Below are positions 35,351 through 46,762 of a stretch of 64,000 nucleotides of DNA, in pieces. Numbering within the stretch: position 1 is the first letter of the stretch; each line of letters starts with the position of its first letter. The DNA comes from CATQGW01 sp965242565. Its GTDB lineage: Bacteria; Chloroflexota; Dehalococcoidia; Bin125. The translations under genes and the position numbers were made by a program. The stretch is taken from contig OZ251457.1 of NCBI GenBank assembly GCA_965242565.1, forward strand, positions 1,798,001 through 1,862,000. The letters are read 5' to 3'. The notes beneath the pieces are model-generated. The model saw only the letters and a list, made by a program, of their open reading frames with translations, was not told the origin of the DNA and made no database searches.

Positions 35351-36286
35351 CTACCCCCGCAGCGCGGCGCTGGCGCGCAGCGCCTCCACCGCGGCGGCGC
35401 TCCGATCATCGTCGCCCACCGTCGCAGCCTCCGCCGCTTCGCGGAAGCGCATCACGACGCCCTGCTGCCGCACGCGGCGAAAGAATGCGGCGTCCACATC
35501 GCCGCCGCGCTCGCCGTAGCGGGTCATCACCCGCCAGCCGAAATCGGAGCCGTACGCCTCAACCACGGCGGCGAAATCGGCGGCCGGATCGCCCGCTTGG
35601 ACGCACTCCCAGCCGACCACGCCGATCAGGTCGCGCATGTACGCATCGAGCAGCAAATGCTCCTCGTGCAAGCCGCCGTGGACGACCGTCGGCTCGAACG
35701 ACCACGATGCCTCATCGTCGAGGAACGCGCGCCACCAGCGGCGGATGTGGGCGTGCTCGGAAAAGCGCAGCAGCGGGCGCAGCGCGGCGGCGCTCTCGCG
35801 GGCGAGCTGCTCGGCGCGTTCGCGCCAGCGGCGCGGCGGGGGCAGTCCCCGCGAGCGGGCGCGCGGCAGGGGGAACTGGTGCAGCTCGAAGAGGAATTGC
35901 GCCAGACCGCGCACGAGCCGCTCGATGTTGTCGTCGTTGATCGCAGCGGCGCGCATCGGCTTGCCGAGCACCTGCGGCGCGGCGTACCAGCCGTGCGGCC
36001 ACTCGCGCGAGGGCTCCCCGCGCCGCTCGAAGAGCGGCACGGCGGGGCTCAGGAAGCCGCGCAGGTGCGGCAGTAGCGCGGCCTGGAGCTCGAGGCGCTG
36101 CTCAGCGTCGTCGCTGCGAGGAAAGCGGGCGTGCAGCCCCGCGCCGTCGAGCGCGAGCTCGGCGGGGGTGTCCGCCGTGATCGTCAGGTCGGGCGCTTCG
36201 AGTTGGGGAAACGCGCCCTGTAGGGCGAACGCGCAGCGTTCCAACAGCTCGCCCACGGCCCGATCGACAACGGCTTCGCCCGGCAT
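35351..36286 (-). CDS. Aminoglycoside phosphotransferase-like protein
   Basis: A 311-residue protein with APH/choline kinase fold features: VVHGGLHEEHLLLDAYMRDLIGVVGWECVQAGDPAADFA. The catalytic loop is HGGLHEEHLLL, where the usual HGDLxxxN has Gly for Asp and His/Leu positions changed. GVVGWECVQAGDP replaces GxIDWxxAxxGDP. The altered Asp residues leave kinase activity doubtful. Start chosen at MPGEAVVDRAV (36286). Unrelated to its neighbours. Confidence 0.7.
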   Translation of the reverse strand: MPGEAVVDRAVGELLERCAFALQGAFPQLEAPDLTITADTPAELALDGAGLHARFPRSDDAEQRLELQAALLPHLRGFLSPAVPLFERRGEPSREWPHGWYAAPQVLGKPMRAAAINDDNIERLVRGLAQFLFELHQFPLPRARSRGLPPPRRWRERAEQLARESAAALRPLLRFSEHAHIRRWWRAFLDDEASWSFEPTVVHGGLHEEHLLLDAYMRDLIGVVGWECVQAGDPAADFAAVVEAYGSDFGWRVMTRYGERGGDVDAAFFRRVRQQGVVMRFREAAEAATVGDDDRSAAAVEALRASAALRG

Positions 36287-36296
36287 GGGTGCGAGT

Positions 36297-37442
36297 TTAC
36301 TGGCCGCCGCCCGATTCGCCGGGCAGCGGTGGGCGGCGCGGGCCGAGCCACTGGAGCGGATCGACATCCTGCCCGCGCACGATCACTTCCCAGTGCAGGT
36401 GCGGGCCGGTTGACAACCCGGTGCTGCCGATGTTGCCGAGCCAGTCGCCCGCGGCGAGCTCTTGCCCGACCTCAACGGCGATCAGCGAGAGGTGCCAGTA
36501 GCCGCTGTAGACGCCCGCGCCGTGGTCGAGGATCACGCCGATGCCGTGGATGACCAGCTCGCCCGTCCAGGCGACGCGGGCGGGCGCGGGCGCGACGACC
36601 GGGTCGCCGTGATCGGCGGCGATGTCGTGGCCGTGATGCCAGCCGGTGGTCGGCTGACCGTTGTAAGAGCGCATCGCCCCGAAGCGCCCGTTGTCGGGGC
36701 CGGCGACGGGCCGCAGCCACGGACCGCTCCAGCGCGGCGGGCCAGTCACCGCGATGTGATCTTCGAAGCGCACCCGGATGTCTTCCAGCAGCGCTTCGCG
36801 GTCGATCGGATCGCCTGTCCCTTCGCCGATGTAAATCTCCTCCAGCGGAACATCGGCGTCGATGATTTGCACGCGCGCCGCGAGGGTAGCGGTGAGCGCG
36901 CTGGCGTCGTCGTGGAGGCGGACCTGAACGGCGTATTCGCCGATTGGAGTGTCGGGCGCGAAGGGTTGCACGGCGTACCACTCGTCGCCGACGCGGAGCA
37001 TGTCGCTCGCCGCGCCGCCCACGCGGAGCGTCGCGCTCGCCGCCCGACCGGTGGGGCCGTCCGCGACCAGCACCGCGATCGCTTCGCCCTGGCGGATGCT
37101 GGTTGGGGAGACGCGCAGTTCGGCGGCGGTCGCCGCCGCCGGCGGAGCGGATGCGGGCTCATGTGCAGGCTCCGGTTCCGACTCGGGCGCGGCCTGGGCG
37201 ACCGGTTCGGGTTCCGGCTCAGGTTCGGCGGCTGGCGCGGCTGGCGCGGGCGAGGTCGCAGCCTGTTGCGGCTCGGGTGTCGGCGGTTCGGCTTGCGGTG
37301 CAGGAGTCGGCGGCGCGGGAGCGGCGGGAGCCGGTTGCGGGAGGTCCGGCGGGTCGGCGCGGCGGGATTCGACGAGCACGGCGGCGAGGGCCGCTGCCGC
37401 GCCGACGACAACCAGCAGCGCGGCCAGGATGCGGACGTTCAC
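36297..37442 (-). CDS. M23 family metallopeptidase, membrane-anchored
   Basis: A 381-residue protein of LytM/M23 type. It has an N-terminal hydrophobic anchor or signal (VRILAALLVVVGAAAALAAVLV), a Pro/Ala/Glu-rich linker (residues about 30-110) and a beta-domain of about 100 residues. The peptidase domain carries HHGHD (first zinc ligands) and the closing HLHWEV. It likely trims peptidoglycan or acts on another extracellular substrate. GTG at 37442 or TTG at 37451 may start it. It lies back-to-back with the cupin/sigma cluster. Confidence 0.88.
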   Translation of the reverse strand: MNVRILAALLVVVGAAAALAAVLVESRRADPPDLPQPAPAAPAPPTPAPQAEPPTPEPQQAATSPAPAAPAAEPEPEPEPVAQAAPESEPEPAHEPASAPPAAATAAELRVSPTSIRQGEAIAVLVADGPTGRAASATLRVGGAASDMLRVGDEWYAVQPFAPDTPIGEYAVQVRLHDDASALTATLAARVQIIDADVPLEEIYIGEGTGDPIDREALLEDIRVRFEDHIAVTGPPRWSGPWLRPVAGPDNGRFGAMRSYNGQPTTGWHHGHDIAADHGDPVVAPAPARVAWTGELVIHGIGVILDHGAGVYSGYWHLSLIAVEVGQELAAGDWLGNIGSTGLSTGPHLHWEVIVRGQDVDPLQWLGPRRPPLPGESGGGQ

Positions 37443-37496
37443 GTGCGTCAAACATCCACTTCCCCAGCCGCAGCCCGACGCCTATGTTCACTCTCG

Positions 37497-37943
37497 ATGT
37501 TCACTGTAGCCGCCGCAGCCCAGGTCGACGAATTGCCGCGCATCGCCGCCGGCGCGTCGCCGCCGCAGCGCGTCGCCAAGCCGTGGGGCGAGGAGCTGGT
37601 GCTGAGCCGCTCGGAGGGCGCGGTCTGCAAGCTGCTGCGCATCCGCGCGGGCAAGCGGCTCAGCCTGCAATACCACCGCCGCAAACGAGAGACGCTGATC
37701 GTGCGCGACGGGCGGGTGCGGCTGACGTTGGGCGATTCGCTCGAGACGCTGCGCACACGCGCCGTGGGGCGTGGATACCGGGCGTCCATCCCCGCCGGCC
37801 GCATCCACCGACTCGAAGCGCTGGGCGGCGATGCGGAAGTGCTGGAGTTCGCGTTCGATGCGGCGGCCGGAGCGGCTGGCGCAGCTGGCGCGGACGACAT
37901 CGTGCGGCTGGCCGACGACTATGGACGCGCCGAACTGACGTAG
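37497..37943 (+). CDS. Cupin, mannose-6-phosphate isomerase type II-like
   Basis: A 148-residue protein whose core VAKPWGEELVLSRSEGAVCKLLRIRAGKRLSLQYHRRKRETLIVRDGRVRLTLGD is that of the type II phosphomannose isomerase cupin (PWG, GxxLSLQYHxxRxE). A full type II PMI-GMP fusion is longer, so this is the stand-alone cupin. Possible sugar-phosphate isomerase, or a sensor. It precedes the sigma-like gene by six bases. Confidence 0.75.
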   Translation: MFTVAAAAQVDELPRIAAGASPPQRVAKPWGEELVLSRSEGAVCKLLRIRAGKRLSLQYHRRKRETLIVRDGRVRLTLGDSLETLRTRAVGRGYRASIPAGRIHRLEALGGDAEVLEFAFDAAAGAAGAAGADDIVRLADDYGRAELT

Positions 37944-37949
37944 CCTTGA

Positions 37950-38450
37950 GTGGTGACACCGGGCGCTACCTCGCTGCCGATCCGCCTGCGCGCGGGCGAT
38001 GAAGACGCGCTGCGGGAGTTATTCCGCGCGCTGGGGCCGCAGGCGCACGCGCTCGCGCAGCGCGTCGCCGGAGCGCACGCCGCCGACGCTGTGGTGGAAG
38101 AGGTGTTCCTGCTGGCCTGGCGCGAGCCGCAGCGCTGGACCGCGGCGACTTTCGAGCTGGAACTGCTGCGCTGTGTGCGCGACCTCGCGCTGGCGGTGCG
38201 GCGGCGGGGGATCAGCGCGGCGGCGGCGCTGGCGCAGTTGGAGCCGCCGGCCGCCGCGCCGGGGGGCGAGGCGCTCGCGGTGGGGCGGGAGAACGCCGAT
38301 CTGGTGCGGGCGGCGTTGTTCGGGCTGGAGGAGTCCGAACGCGAGCTGCTGGAGGCGGCATGGTTCGACGGCGCGCTGGAAACGAATGACTCGGCGGCGT
38401 TGACGGCGGCGCTGGAGCGTCTGGCCGATGCAATTCGGGAGCGGGCATGA
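37950..38450 (+). CDS. Degenerate ECF sigma-70-like protein
   Basis: A 166-residue protein with sigma region 2 features (AADAVVEEVFLLAWREPQ, as in DxxQEVFLxxWR). Region 4 begins with LEESERELLEAAWFDGALE but lacks the expected EIAxxLgxxxgTVKsR helix-turn-helix. It is followed by an overlapping RskA-like gene, as in ECF sigma/anti-sigma pairs. DNA binding may be weak or changed. Confidence 0.7.
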   Translation: MVTPGATSLPIRLRAGDEDALRELFRALGPQAHALAQRVAGAHAADAVVEEVFLLAWREPQRWTAATFELELLRCVRDLALAVRRRGISAAAALAQLEPPAAAPGGEALAVGRENADLVRAALFGLEESERELLEAAWFDGALETNDSAALTAALERLADAIRERA

Positions 38451-39118
38451 GCGACGATCGGCAGGCGGCGGCGGAGCTTGGACCGGTCGTCTTCGGGCTG
38501 GCGGAGGCCGATGCGCCGCTCGTGGAGGATGAGGCGGCGGCGCGGTTGGCGGCGACGGCCGCGGCGCTGGCGCTGGTTCCCAATCCGACCGAGGCGGCCG
38601 CCTATTCGGTGGGGCTCGAGCACCGCGTGATTTCGCGGGCGCGCGAGTTTCGCGCGCCGCGGCTGCGCCGCCGCCTGCGGCCGAGCGCGGCGCGTCGAAT
38701 CGCGTTCGCGCTGCTGCTCGCCGGGGCGCTGGCCGCGGCCGGTGTCTTCGCCTGGCTGGCGTTCGAGCCGAGCGATCCGATCGGCGGGCGGGCGCTGGCG
38801 CTGAGCGACGGCGGCGGCGTCGGCGTGCTGCTGCCGCGCTATGAGGAGCGCCCCTTCGCGCTGGTCTTCTGGGGGCTGCCGGCGGCCGAGCAGGGCGAGG
38901 CGTGGCAGTTGTGGCTGGTGCGTGAGAGCGGCGAGGTCACGGCCGGCGCGTCATTTGCGCCCGACGACGAGGGGCGGGCGGCAGTCGTGATCAATCCGAA
39001 CACGCTGGAGAGCGACGACGCCCCGATCGGCTTTGCCGTCTCGCTGGACAATCCCTCGGAGCGCAGCGGTGAAACGCCGCCGCGCGAGGCGATTCGCTAC
39101 CAATTCCCGCTCGACTAA
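38447..39118 (+). CDS. RskA-like anti-sigma factor
   Basis: A 223-residue protein with a cytoplasmic N-terminus, one transmembrane helix (RIAFALLLAGALAAAGVFAWLAF, near residue 90) and an extracytoplasmic domain of RskA type: ALVFWGLPAAEQGEAWQLWLVRESGEVTAGASFAPDDEGRAAVVI. ATGA overlap with the sigma-like gene is typical for co-expressed pairs. RskA-type proteins hold a sigma factor until cleaved by regulated proteolysis. Confidence 0.85.
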   Translation: MSDDRQAAAELGPVVFGLAEADAPLVEDEAAARLAATAAALALVPNPTEAAAYSVGLEHRVISRAREFRAPRLRRRLRPSAARRIAFALLLAGALAAAGVFAWLAFEPSDPIGGRALALSDGGGVGVLLPRYEERPFALVFWGLPAAEQGEAWQLWLVRESGEVTAGASFAPDDEGRAAVVINPNTLESDDAPIGFAVSLDNPSERSGETPPREAIRYQFPLD

Positions 39119-39390
39119 GTCGTGTCCACTTCTCCGCCACACCCGCCGCTCCACTTCTCCGTCATACCCGCGCTTGTCGCGGGTATCTCGACGTGAGCAG
39201 CACCAACGCCGCACCCACCCCTCCCCCCGTCATTCCCGCCCCCGGCTTGAAGGGAACCCACACGCCCATCGCCGCCGGCGCAACATCCCGGGACGCCCCG
39301 CCAACGCACTTTGGCGGGCAACATTGAGGTTGGGGCGAGTACACTGCCCCGGATTGCGCGAAACCGCGCGCGCGGAGATGAGGCTGAACA
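39119..39390. repeat. REP-like elements upstream of acyl-CoA dehydrogenase
   Basis: A short family B hairpin with the CCGTC tail at 39159-39187 and a decayed family C copy at 39227-39259. They lie between two codirectional genes, consistent with a terminator-like role for the upstream gene. Confidence 0.7.
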
Positions 39391-40563
<1,173 letters not shown>

Positions 40564-40580
40564 GCACGCCCGCCGCGCCC

Positions 40581-41984
<1,404 letters not shown>

Positions 41985-42025
41985 CCCACAACGACTGACC
42001 CGCAACGACGAAAGGGCGACTGACC

Positions 42026-42553
42026 ATGGGACACCCCGAACGCTATCTGGAGATCAACCCCGAATGGGACAAGAGCGGCGCGCCGCTGATCAAGTTCACC
42101 GCCGACGATGAGGCCAACCAACTGCTGGCGGAGGACCCCAACGCCCTGCTGATCGGCATCGTGCTCGACCAGCAAATCCAAACCGAGCGCGCCTTCGCCG
42201 GCCCGGCCGAACTGCGCCGCCGACTCGGACATCTCGACCCGGCCAAAATCGCCGCGATGGACCAGGATGCGTTCGTCGAGGTCTTCCGCGCCAAGCCGGC
42301 GATCCACCGCTTCCCCGCCAGTATGGGCAAGCGCGTCCACGACGCCTGCCAGGCGCTGGTCGCCGACTGGGGCGGCGACGCCGGCGCGATCTGGGCCGAC
42401 GCGCCCGACGCCAGGGCAGCCATGAAGCGGCTCGGCGGGCTGCCGGGCATCGGCAAGGCCAAGCAGCAGCTCGCGGTGATGCTGCTTGGCCGCTACTACG
42501 GAGTCGAACTCGAAGGCTGGCGCGAGGCCAGCCCGGTCAAGGTGCCCAAATGA
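42026..42553 (+). CDS. HhH-GPD superfamily protein
   Basis: A 175-residue protein with the helix-hairpin-helix LGGLPGIGKAKQQLAVMLL near residue 140 and an N-terminal DNA-glycosylase-like helical domain (IGIVLDQQIQTERAFAGPAELRRRLG). It resembles a small group of uncharacterised HhH-GPD proteins. A base-excision role is plausible, but the family's catalytic Asp is not obvious after the hairpin. Overlaps the next gene by four bases. Confidence 0.8.
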   Translation: MGHPERYLEINPEWDKSGAPLIKFTADDEANQLLAEDPNALLIGIVLDQQIQTERAFAGPAELRRRLGHLDPAKIAAMDQDAFVEVFRAKPAIHRFPASMGKRVHDACQALVADWGGDAGAIWADAPDARAAMKRLGGLPGIGKAKQQLAVMLLGRYYGVELEGWREASPVKVPK

Positions 42554-42897
42554 GGCGCGCCGCCGGCCAACGCACCGCCACGCCCGACCGCGGCAAGCTG
42601 CAACAGGGCTTCGTCGGCCTCGCCCACGCGATCTGGTTCCTGCTCGCGCTTGTCATCTGGGCGGTCGGCTACCTGCTGCACTTCATCGGCAGCGCGCTGA
42701 TCCGCGTCAGCGGGCTGGCCGGCGGCGCGCAGTCGCTGCCGCAGCCGGAGCCGATCTCGACGCGCCCGCCCTCGCCCGGCTCGCGCTCCACGCCGACGTC
42801 GTCGACGTCCTCAACCCCCGCACAGCCGGCATCGGGAGGTCCGACGGCGACCAGGCCGGGCCAAATTGGCAGCGATGATCCGCCCGGCAAGTCCTGA
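42550..42897 (+). CDS. Small single-span membrane protein
   Basis: 115 residues: a basic N-terminus, one hydrophobic span (GLAHAIWFLLALVIWAVGYLLHFIGSALI) near residues 25-50, and a Ser/Thr/Pro-rich tail of low complexity. No family recognised. Start overlaps the HhH-GPD stop (ATGA). Confidence 0.65.
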   Translation: MRRAAGQRTATPDRGKLQQGFVGLAHAIWFLLALVIWAVGYLLHFIGSALIRVSGLAGGAQSLPQPEPISTRPPSPGSRSTPTSSTSSTPAQPASGGPTATRPGQIGSDDPPGKS

Positions 42898-42937
42898 CGG
42901 CGCTATCCTCGCCGCGCAGCGAAGACGGGAGAGCACC

Positions 42938-43897
42938 ATGGCGGTTTCCTTCGGCGTACACACCGGCCAGCAGAATGTGGCGATGGATGAACTCCGCCGC
43001 CTCTGGCGCTGGATCGACGACCAGGGCATGGATTGGATCTCCGTCTGGGACCACTTCTACGAAGCGCCGCCCGTCGACGGCATGTCTCCCCACTTCGAGT
43101 CGACCGCCTGCATGGCCGTAATCGCCGCCGAGACCGAGCGCGTGCGAATCGGCTGCCTGGTCTTCTGCGTGCCCTACCGCAACCCCGCGACGCTGGCCAA
43201 AACCCTGACCACGCTCGACCACATCTCCGGCGGGCGGCTCGAGCCGGGCTTCGGCGCCGGCTGGCACGAAATGGAATTCCGCGGCTACGGCTACGGCTTC
43301 CCCGCCCTGCGCGACCGCTTCGTGATGCTCGAAGAGGGCGTCCAGATCATCCGCGGCATGCTCACCCAGGAGCGCACCAGCTTCGAGGGCATCCACTACC
43401 AGGCCGTCGACGCGACCTGCCAGCCCCCGCCGCTGCAGGAGCGGATGCCGCTCTGGATCGGCGGGCGCGGCGAGCGCAAGACGCTGCGCATGGCCGCGCA
43501 GTACATGGAGGGCTGGAACGTGCCCTACATCGGCGTCGAGGAATTCGCGCGGCTCAACGGCGTGCTCGACCAGCACTGCGCCGACCAGGGCCGCGACCCG
43601 CAAACCATCGACCGCACTGTGAACCTGCAATTCACGCTGAGCAGCACCGCCGAGGAAGCGGCCTCCGCCCGCGAGCAGCTCGAGGCCCAGTGGGGCGAGC
43701 AGGCCGAACGCATTTCCGAAGGCTCGCTCCAGGGCACGCCCGACGACGCATTCGACCGCGTCTCGCAATACATCGACGCCGGCGCAGCCGGCGTCAACGT
43801 CGCCCTCCGCGCCCCCTGGAACGAAGCCGCGCTCAACGCCTACATCACCGAAGTAGTCCCCGCCCTCCGCCAAAAATACGGAGCCGTCGAACTCTAG
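42938..43897 (+). CDS. LLM-class flavin/F420-dependent oxidoreductase
   Basis: A 319-residue luciferase-like TIM barrel. Segments SFGVHTGQQNVAMDEL, WISVWDHFYEAPPV, VRIGCLVFCVPYRNPATLAKTLTTLDHISGGRLEPGFGAGWHEMEF and MPLWIGGRGERKTLRMAAQY are family hallmarks. F420 (rather than FMN) is common for such enzymes in this kind of organism, but the cofactor cannot be fixed by sequence alone. ATG at 42938 follows GGGAGAGC. Another LLM gene is at 55726-56877. Confidence 0.9.
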   Translation: MAVSFGVHTGQQNVAMDELRRLWRWIDDQGMDWISVWDHFYEAPPVDGMSPHFESTACMAVIAAETERVRIGCLVFCVPYRNPATLAKTLTTLDHISGGRLEPGFGAGWHEMEFRGYGYGFPALRDRFVMLEEGVQIIRGMLTQERTSFEGIHYQAVDATCQPPPLQERMPLWIGGRGERKTLRMAAQYMEGWNVPYIGVEEFARLNGVLDQHCADQGRDPQTIDRTVNLQFTLSSTAEEAASAREQLEAQWGEQAERISEGSLQGTPDDAFDRVSQYIDAGAAGVNVALRAPWNEAALNAYITEVVPALRQKYGAVEL

Positions 43898-44560
43898 CCC
43901 CATCCCACCTCAAACATGCGCAACCCCTCTCCCTCCGTCGCCCCAGACTTGATCTGGAGCCTGCCCCAGACTTGATCTGGGGGCCCAAACCCAACCCTCT
44001 TCGCAGCGACAGATTCCTGAGCCACCCGCCAACGCCTGTCCGCAGGCCGGCCCGACACACCGCCCCGTCGCCGACGCCGCACCACGCCCCACCCCGCCCA
44101 CGCCGTGATACCGTCGCTCATCCGCAACAGAACAAGAGACCTACCGATGCCCATCTCCGCTCATCTCGTCGCAGCGACACACCCTGACCAACCCCGACCA
44201 AATCCGAACAACCCTGACCACGCCGAACCACCCCGACCAGATAGAGCGCAGCCCACACCTACCCCGAACAAACCCGACCAAACCTGAACAAACCTGACCA
44301 TGCCGAACCGCCCCGACCAGATAGAGCGCAGCCCACATCCTACCCCGAACAAACCCGACCAAACCTGAACAAACCTGACCATGCCGAACCGCCCCGACCA
44401 GATAGAGCGCAGCCCACACCCTACCCCGAACACTCCGAACAAAGCCGACCAAAGCCGACCAACATGCCGAGCCCCACAGGCAGCGGACCGACTTGCGTGA
44501 ACGCGCCCTGACCAGGACACAAGCCGCCGGTCGCCCGACGCGGGCGGCTATGCTGGCCCT
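43898..44560. repeat. 10-bp-phased nested tandem repeat and REP hairpins
   Basis: Family A copies lie at 43935-43960 and 43963-43985 as a direct pair. At about 44170-44460 the DNA is built from 10-base units of the type ACCCCGACCA / AACCTGACCA / TGCCGAACCG. Once per longer unit comes GATAGAGCGCAGCCCACA. The longer unit recurs with a period of 80 then 81 bp (gccgaacc at 44222, 44302 and 44383). The 80/81 spacing is not divisible by three, arguing against a protein. The PAC2 gene starts right after. Confidence 0.8.
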
Positions 44561-45433
44561 ATGGATGAGCTGCGCTACTCGGAGCTGCCGGAGGGCCTGC
44601 GGGAGCCCGTGCTGGTACTGGCCTTTTTCGGCTGGAACGATGCAGCGGACGCCGCAACCGACGCCGTGAAATACCTGCGCAACCTCTCGCAGTCGGCGGC
44701 CTTCGCGACGATTGACCCCGATGAGTTCTTCGTCTTCACCGAGCATCGCCCCACGGTGAAATGGGTGGACGGCGACGACGCGCGGCGCGAGGTGGTCTGG
44801 CCGGTGACCGATTTCACGGTGCTGCGCCTGCCTAACGCGGCGCACGACCTGATCCTGGGGCTGGGCACCGAGCCCGACCTGCGCTGGCGGACGTACTGCC
44901 GGCTGGTGCTGGATGTGGTCGAAAAGTCGGGCGCGGTAGAAGTGCTGACCCTGGGCGCGCTGCTGGCCGATGTCGCGCATACCCGGCCGACCAGCGTGAC
45001 GGGCGGCTCTTCCAGCCTCGCCCGCTCGCGCGAACTCGGCTTCGAACCGAGCCGCTACGAAGGCCCGACCGGCATCGTCGGCTCCGTCGGCGAGGCCTGC
45101 CGCATCGCGGGTGTGGACCATATGGGGCTCTGGGCGTCGCTGCCGCATTATGTGACAAGTCGCCATAACCCGGGCGCGACCAAGGCGATCCTCGAACAAC
45201 TGGGGCGCATCTACGGGATTGAGTTCGACCTGACGCATCTGGAGCGGGCGATGGAGCGCTACCGGCGGGAGGTGGACGACGCGCTGGACGACAAGCCGGA
45301 TGTGCGCGAGTACGTGCGCTCGCTGGAAGAACGCACGGACCGCGAGCGCGGCGAAATGCAGCCGGATGAGCCGCAGCTCGAGAGCAGCGAAGTGCTCGAC
45401 GAGATCGACCGCCTGCTGCGCGGGGATGCCTGA
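44561..45433 (+). CDS. PAC2 family protein
   Basis: A 290-residue protein of the PAC2 (proteasome assembly chaperone 2-like) family. The core is VLVLAFFGWNDAADAATDAVKYL near the start, then VLTLGALLADVAHTRPTSVTGGSS, and SLPHYVTSRHNPGATKAILEQLGRIYGI. The C-terminus is charged and helical. PAC2 proteins are common in Actinobacteria and Chloroflexi; their molecular function in bacteria is not settled. Overlaps the metallo-hydrolase start. Confidence 0.88.
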   Translation: MDELRYSELPEGLREPVLVLAFFGWNDAADAATDAVKYLRNLSQSAAFATIDPDEFFVFTEHRPTVKWVDGDDARREVVWPVTDFTVLRLPNAAHDLILGLGTEPDLRWRTYCRLVLDVVEKSGAVEVLTLGALLADVAHTRPTSVTGGSSSLARSRELGFEPSRYEGPTGIVGSVGEACRIAGVDHMGLWASLPHYVTSRHNPGATKAILEQLGRIYGIEFDLTHLERAMERYRREVDDALDDKPDVREYVRSLEERTDRERGEMQPDEPQLESSEVLDEIDRLLRGDA

Positions 45434-46179
45434 TGAGCGACATCAGCGACGCGCCCGACACCAACGCCGCCGAGGACTGGGTCAACGAGATCGAGGTGCG
45501 TGGCCTGATCGTGGGGGCGTTCCAGGAAAACTGCTGGGTGATCGGCAACCGCCGCACGCGCGAGGCGATCTGCATCGACCCGGGCGAGCAGGCCGACGAC
45601 ATCGTGCATCTGGCCAAAGACATGGGCGTGGAGATCAAGCGGATCGCCACCTCGCACGGCCACCTCGACCATGTGCTGGGCATCCGCGGGGTGCAATCGG
45701 CGACCAACGCTGATTTCCTGATGCACGAGCACGACCTGGAGGTGCTGCGCGGCGCGGCGGCGGGCGCGGCGCAGTTCGGGATGCAGGTGGAACAGCCGCC
45801 GGACCCGGATCATTTCATCGTGGAGGACGACCTGATCGAGGTGGACGGCGTGAAGCTCTCGGTCATTCACACGCCGGGGCACACCCGCGGGAGCGTCTCG
45901 TTCTTCGGCGCGGGCATGCTGTTCAGCGGCGACACCCTGTTCCGCCAGAGCATCGGCCGCACCGATCTGCCGGGCGGGGACTACGCGCAGGAAATGAGCA
46001 GCATCATCGACAAGCTGCTGCAACTGCCCGACGAGACGCTGGTGTTGCCGGGGCACATGGATCAGACCACGCTGGGCGAGGAGCGGCAGCAGAATCCGTT
46101 CATCCTGCAGGCGCTCCAGCAGCGCGGCGTGCGCCCCGGCGAGCGGCTCGGCCCGGGCGGGCTGATCCTGCCGGAATAG
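45433..46179 (+). CDS. MBL-fold metallo-hydrolase, glyoxalase II-like
   Basis: A 248-residue metallo-beta-lactamase-fold hydrolase with SHGHLDHVLG (HxHxDH), HTPGHTRGSVSFF and FSGDTLFRQSIGRTDL, followed by VLPGHMDQTTLGEE. This is the hydroxyacylglutathione hydrolase-like pattern, likely a thioester or acyl hydrolase with two zinc/iron ions. Start overlaps the PAC2 stop. Confidence 0.9.
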   Translation: MSDISDAPDTNAAEDWVNEIEVRGLIVGAFQENCWVIGNRRTREAICIDPGEQADDIVHLAKDMGVEIKRIATSHGHLDHVLGIRGVQSATNADFLMHEHDLEVLRGAAAGAAQFGMQVEQPPDPDHFIVEDDLIEVDGVKLSVIHTPGHTRGSVSFFGAGMLFSGDTLFRQSIGRTDLPGGDYAQEMSSIIDKLLQLPDETLVLPGHMDQTTLGEERQQNPFILQALQQRGVRPGERLGPGGLILPE

Positions 46180-46210
46180 CGCCGGGCCGGCGCAAGGAGC
46201 GGAGCACGCG

Positions 46211-46675
46211 ATGACCGACCGCGAGACAGTGCTGCAAGAGATCGACGCAGCGGAGGCTCAGCTGCGTGAGCGACTGGAGCGGATCGACGAAGCGCATGGC
46301 TCATGGGAGGGCGCGGTCGGCGACTGGTCCGTAGCCCAGCTGCTCCAGCACATCCACGGCTGGCTGACCGAGATGAACGGGGCGGTGGAGCGAATGCAAG
46401 CCGGCCGGCGCCCGACGCCGGAGGGCGTGAGCTACGACGACTTCAACGAGTGGAACGCGGGCTTCGTGCGCGAGCGCGGCGCGCAGAGCTACGCCGACGC
46501 GCGCGCCGCGCTGGAAGCGGAGCACGCCCGCTTCCGCGCCAACGTCGCCGCGCTCGACGCCGCCCGCTTCGGCAAGGGCAAGACGATCAACCAACTGGTC
46601 GAGGGAACCGTCACCCACCACTACCCCGAACACTGCGCCGATCTCGACGCCTATCTGGGCGGCGCCTGTGAGTGA
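46211..46675 (+). CDS. DinB-like family protein
   Basis: A 154-residue four-helix-bundle protein (DinB/ClbS/DfsB type): GDWSVAQLLQHIHGWLTEMN gives the first metal-binding-like His, and VEGTVTHHYPEHCADLDAYL the last ones. Such proteins bind divalent metal and include thiol-dependent transferases. Specific role unknown. Confidence 0.75.
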   Translation: MTDRETVLQEIDAAEAQLRERLERIDEAHGSWEGAVGDWSVAQLLQHIHGWLTEMNGAVERMQAGRRPTPEGVSYDDFNEWNAGFVRERGAQSYADARAALEAEHARFRANVAALDAARFGKGKTINQLVEGTVTHHYPEHCADLDAYLGGACE

Positions 46676-46762
46676 GAGCCTGCGAGTTGGGCGCGCGTTT
46701 GTGCCACCATCGCGCGGGCGCGATAATCAACCCAACGCCTTGTCTCTGGAAAGCGACGCCGT

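Noticed and set aside
36462..37496. Long plus-strand frame leading into the cupin gene
   Set aside because: It is the antisense of the M23 peptidase gene; cupin similarity begins only at 37497.
44170..44460. CRISPR array
   Set aside because: The units are contiguous 10-bp and 80-bp tandem repeats with no unique spacers, and no cas genes are present.
44141..44560. Minus-strand frame through the decamer repeat, reading as hydrophobic repeats
   Set aside because: The repeat period is 80/81 bp, not a multiple of three, and the frame extends into antisense of PAC2.
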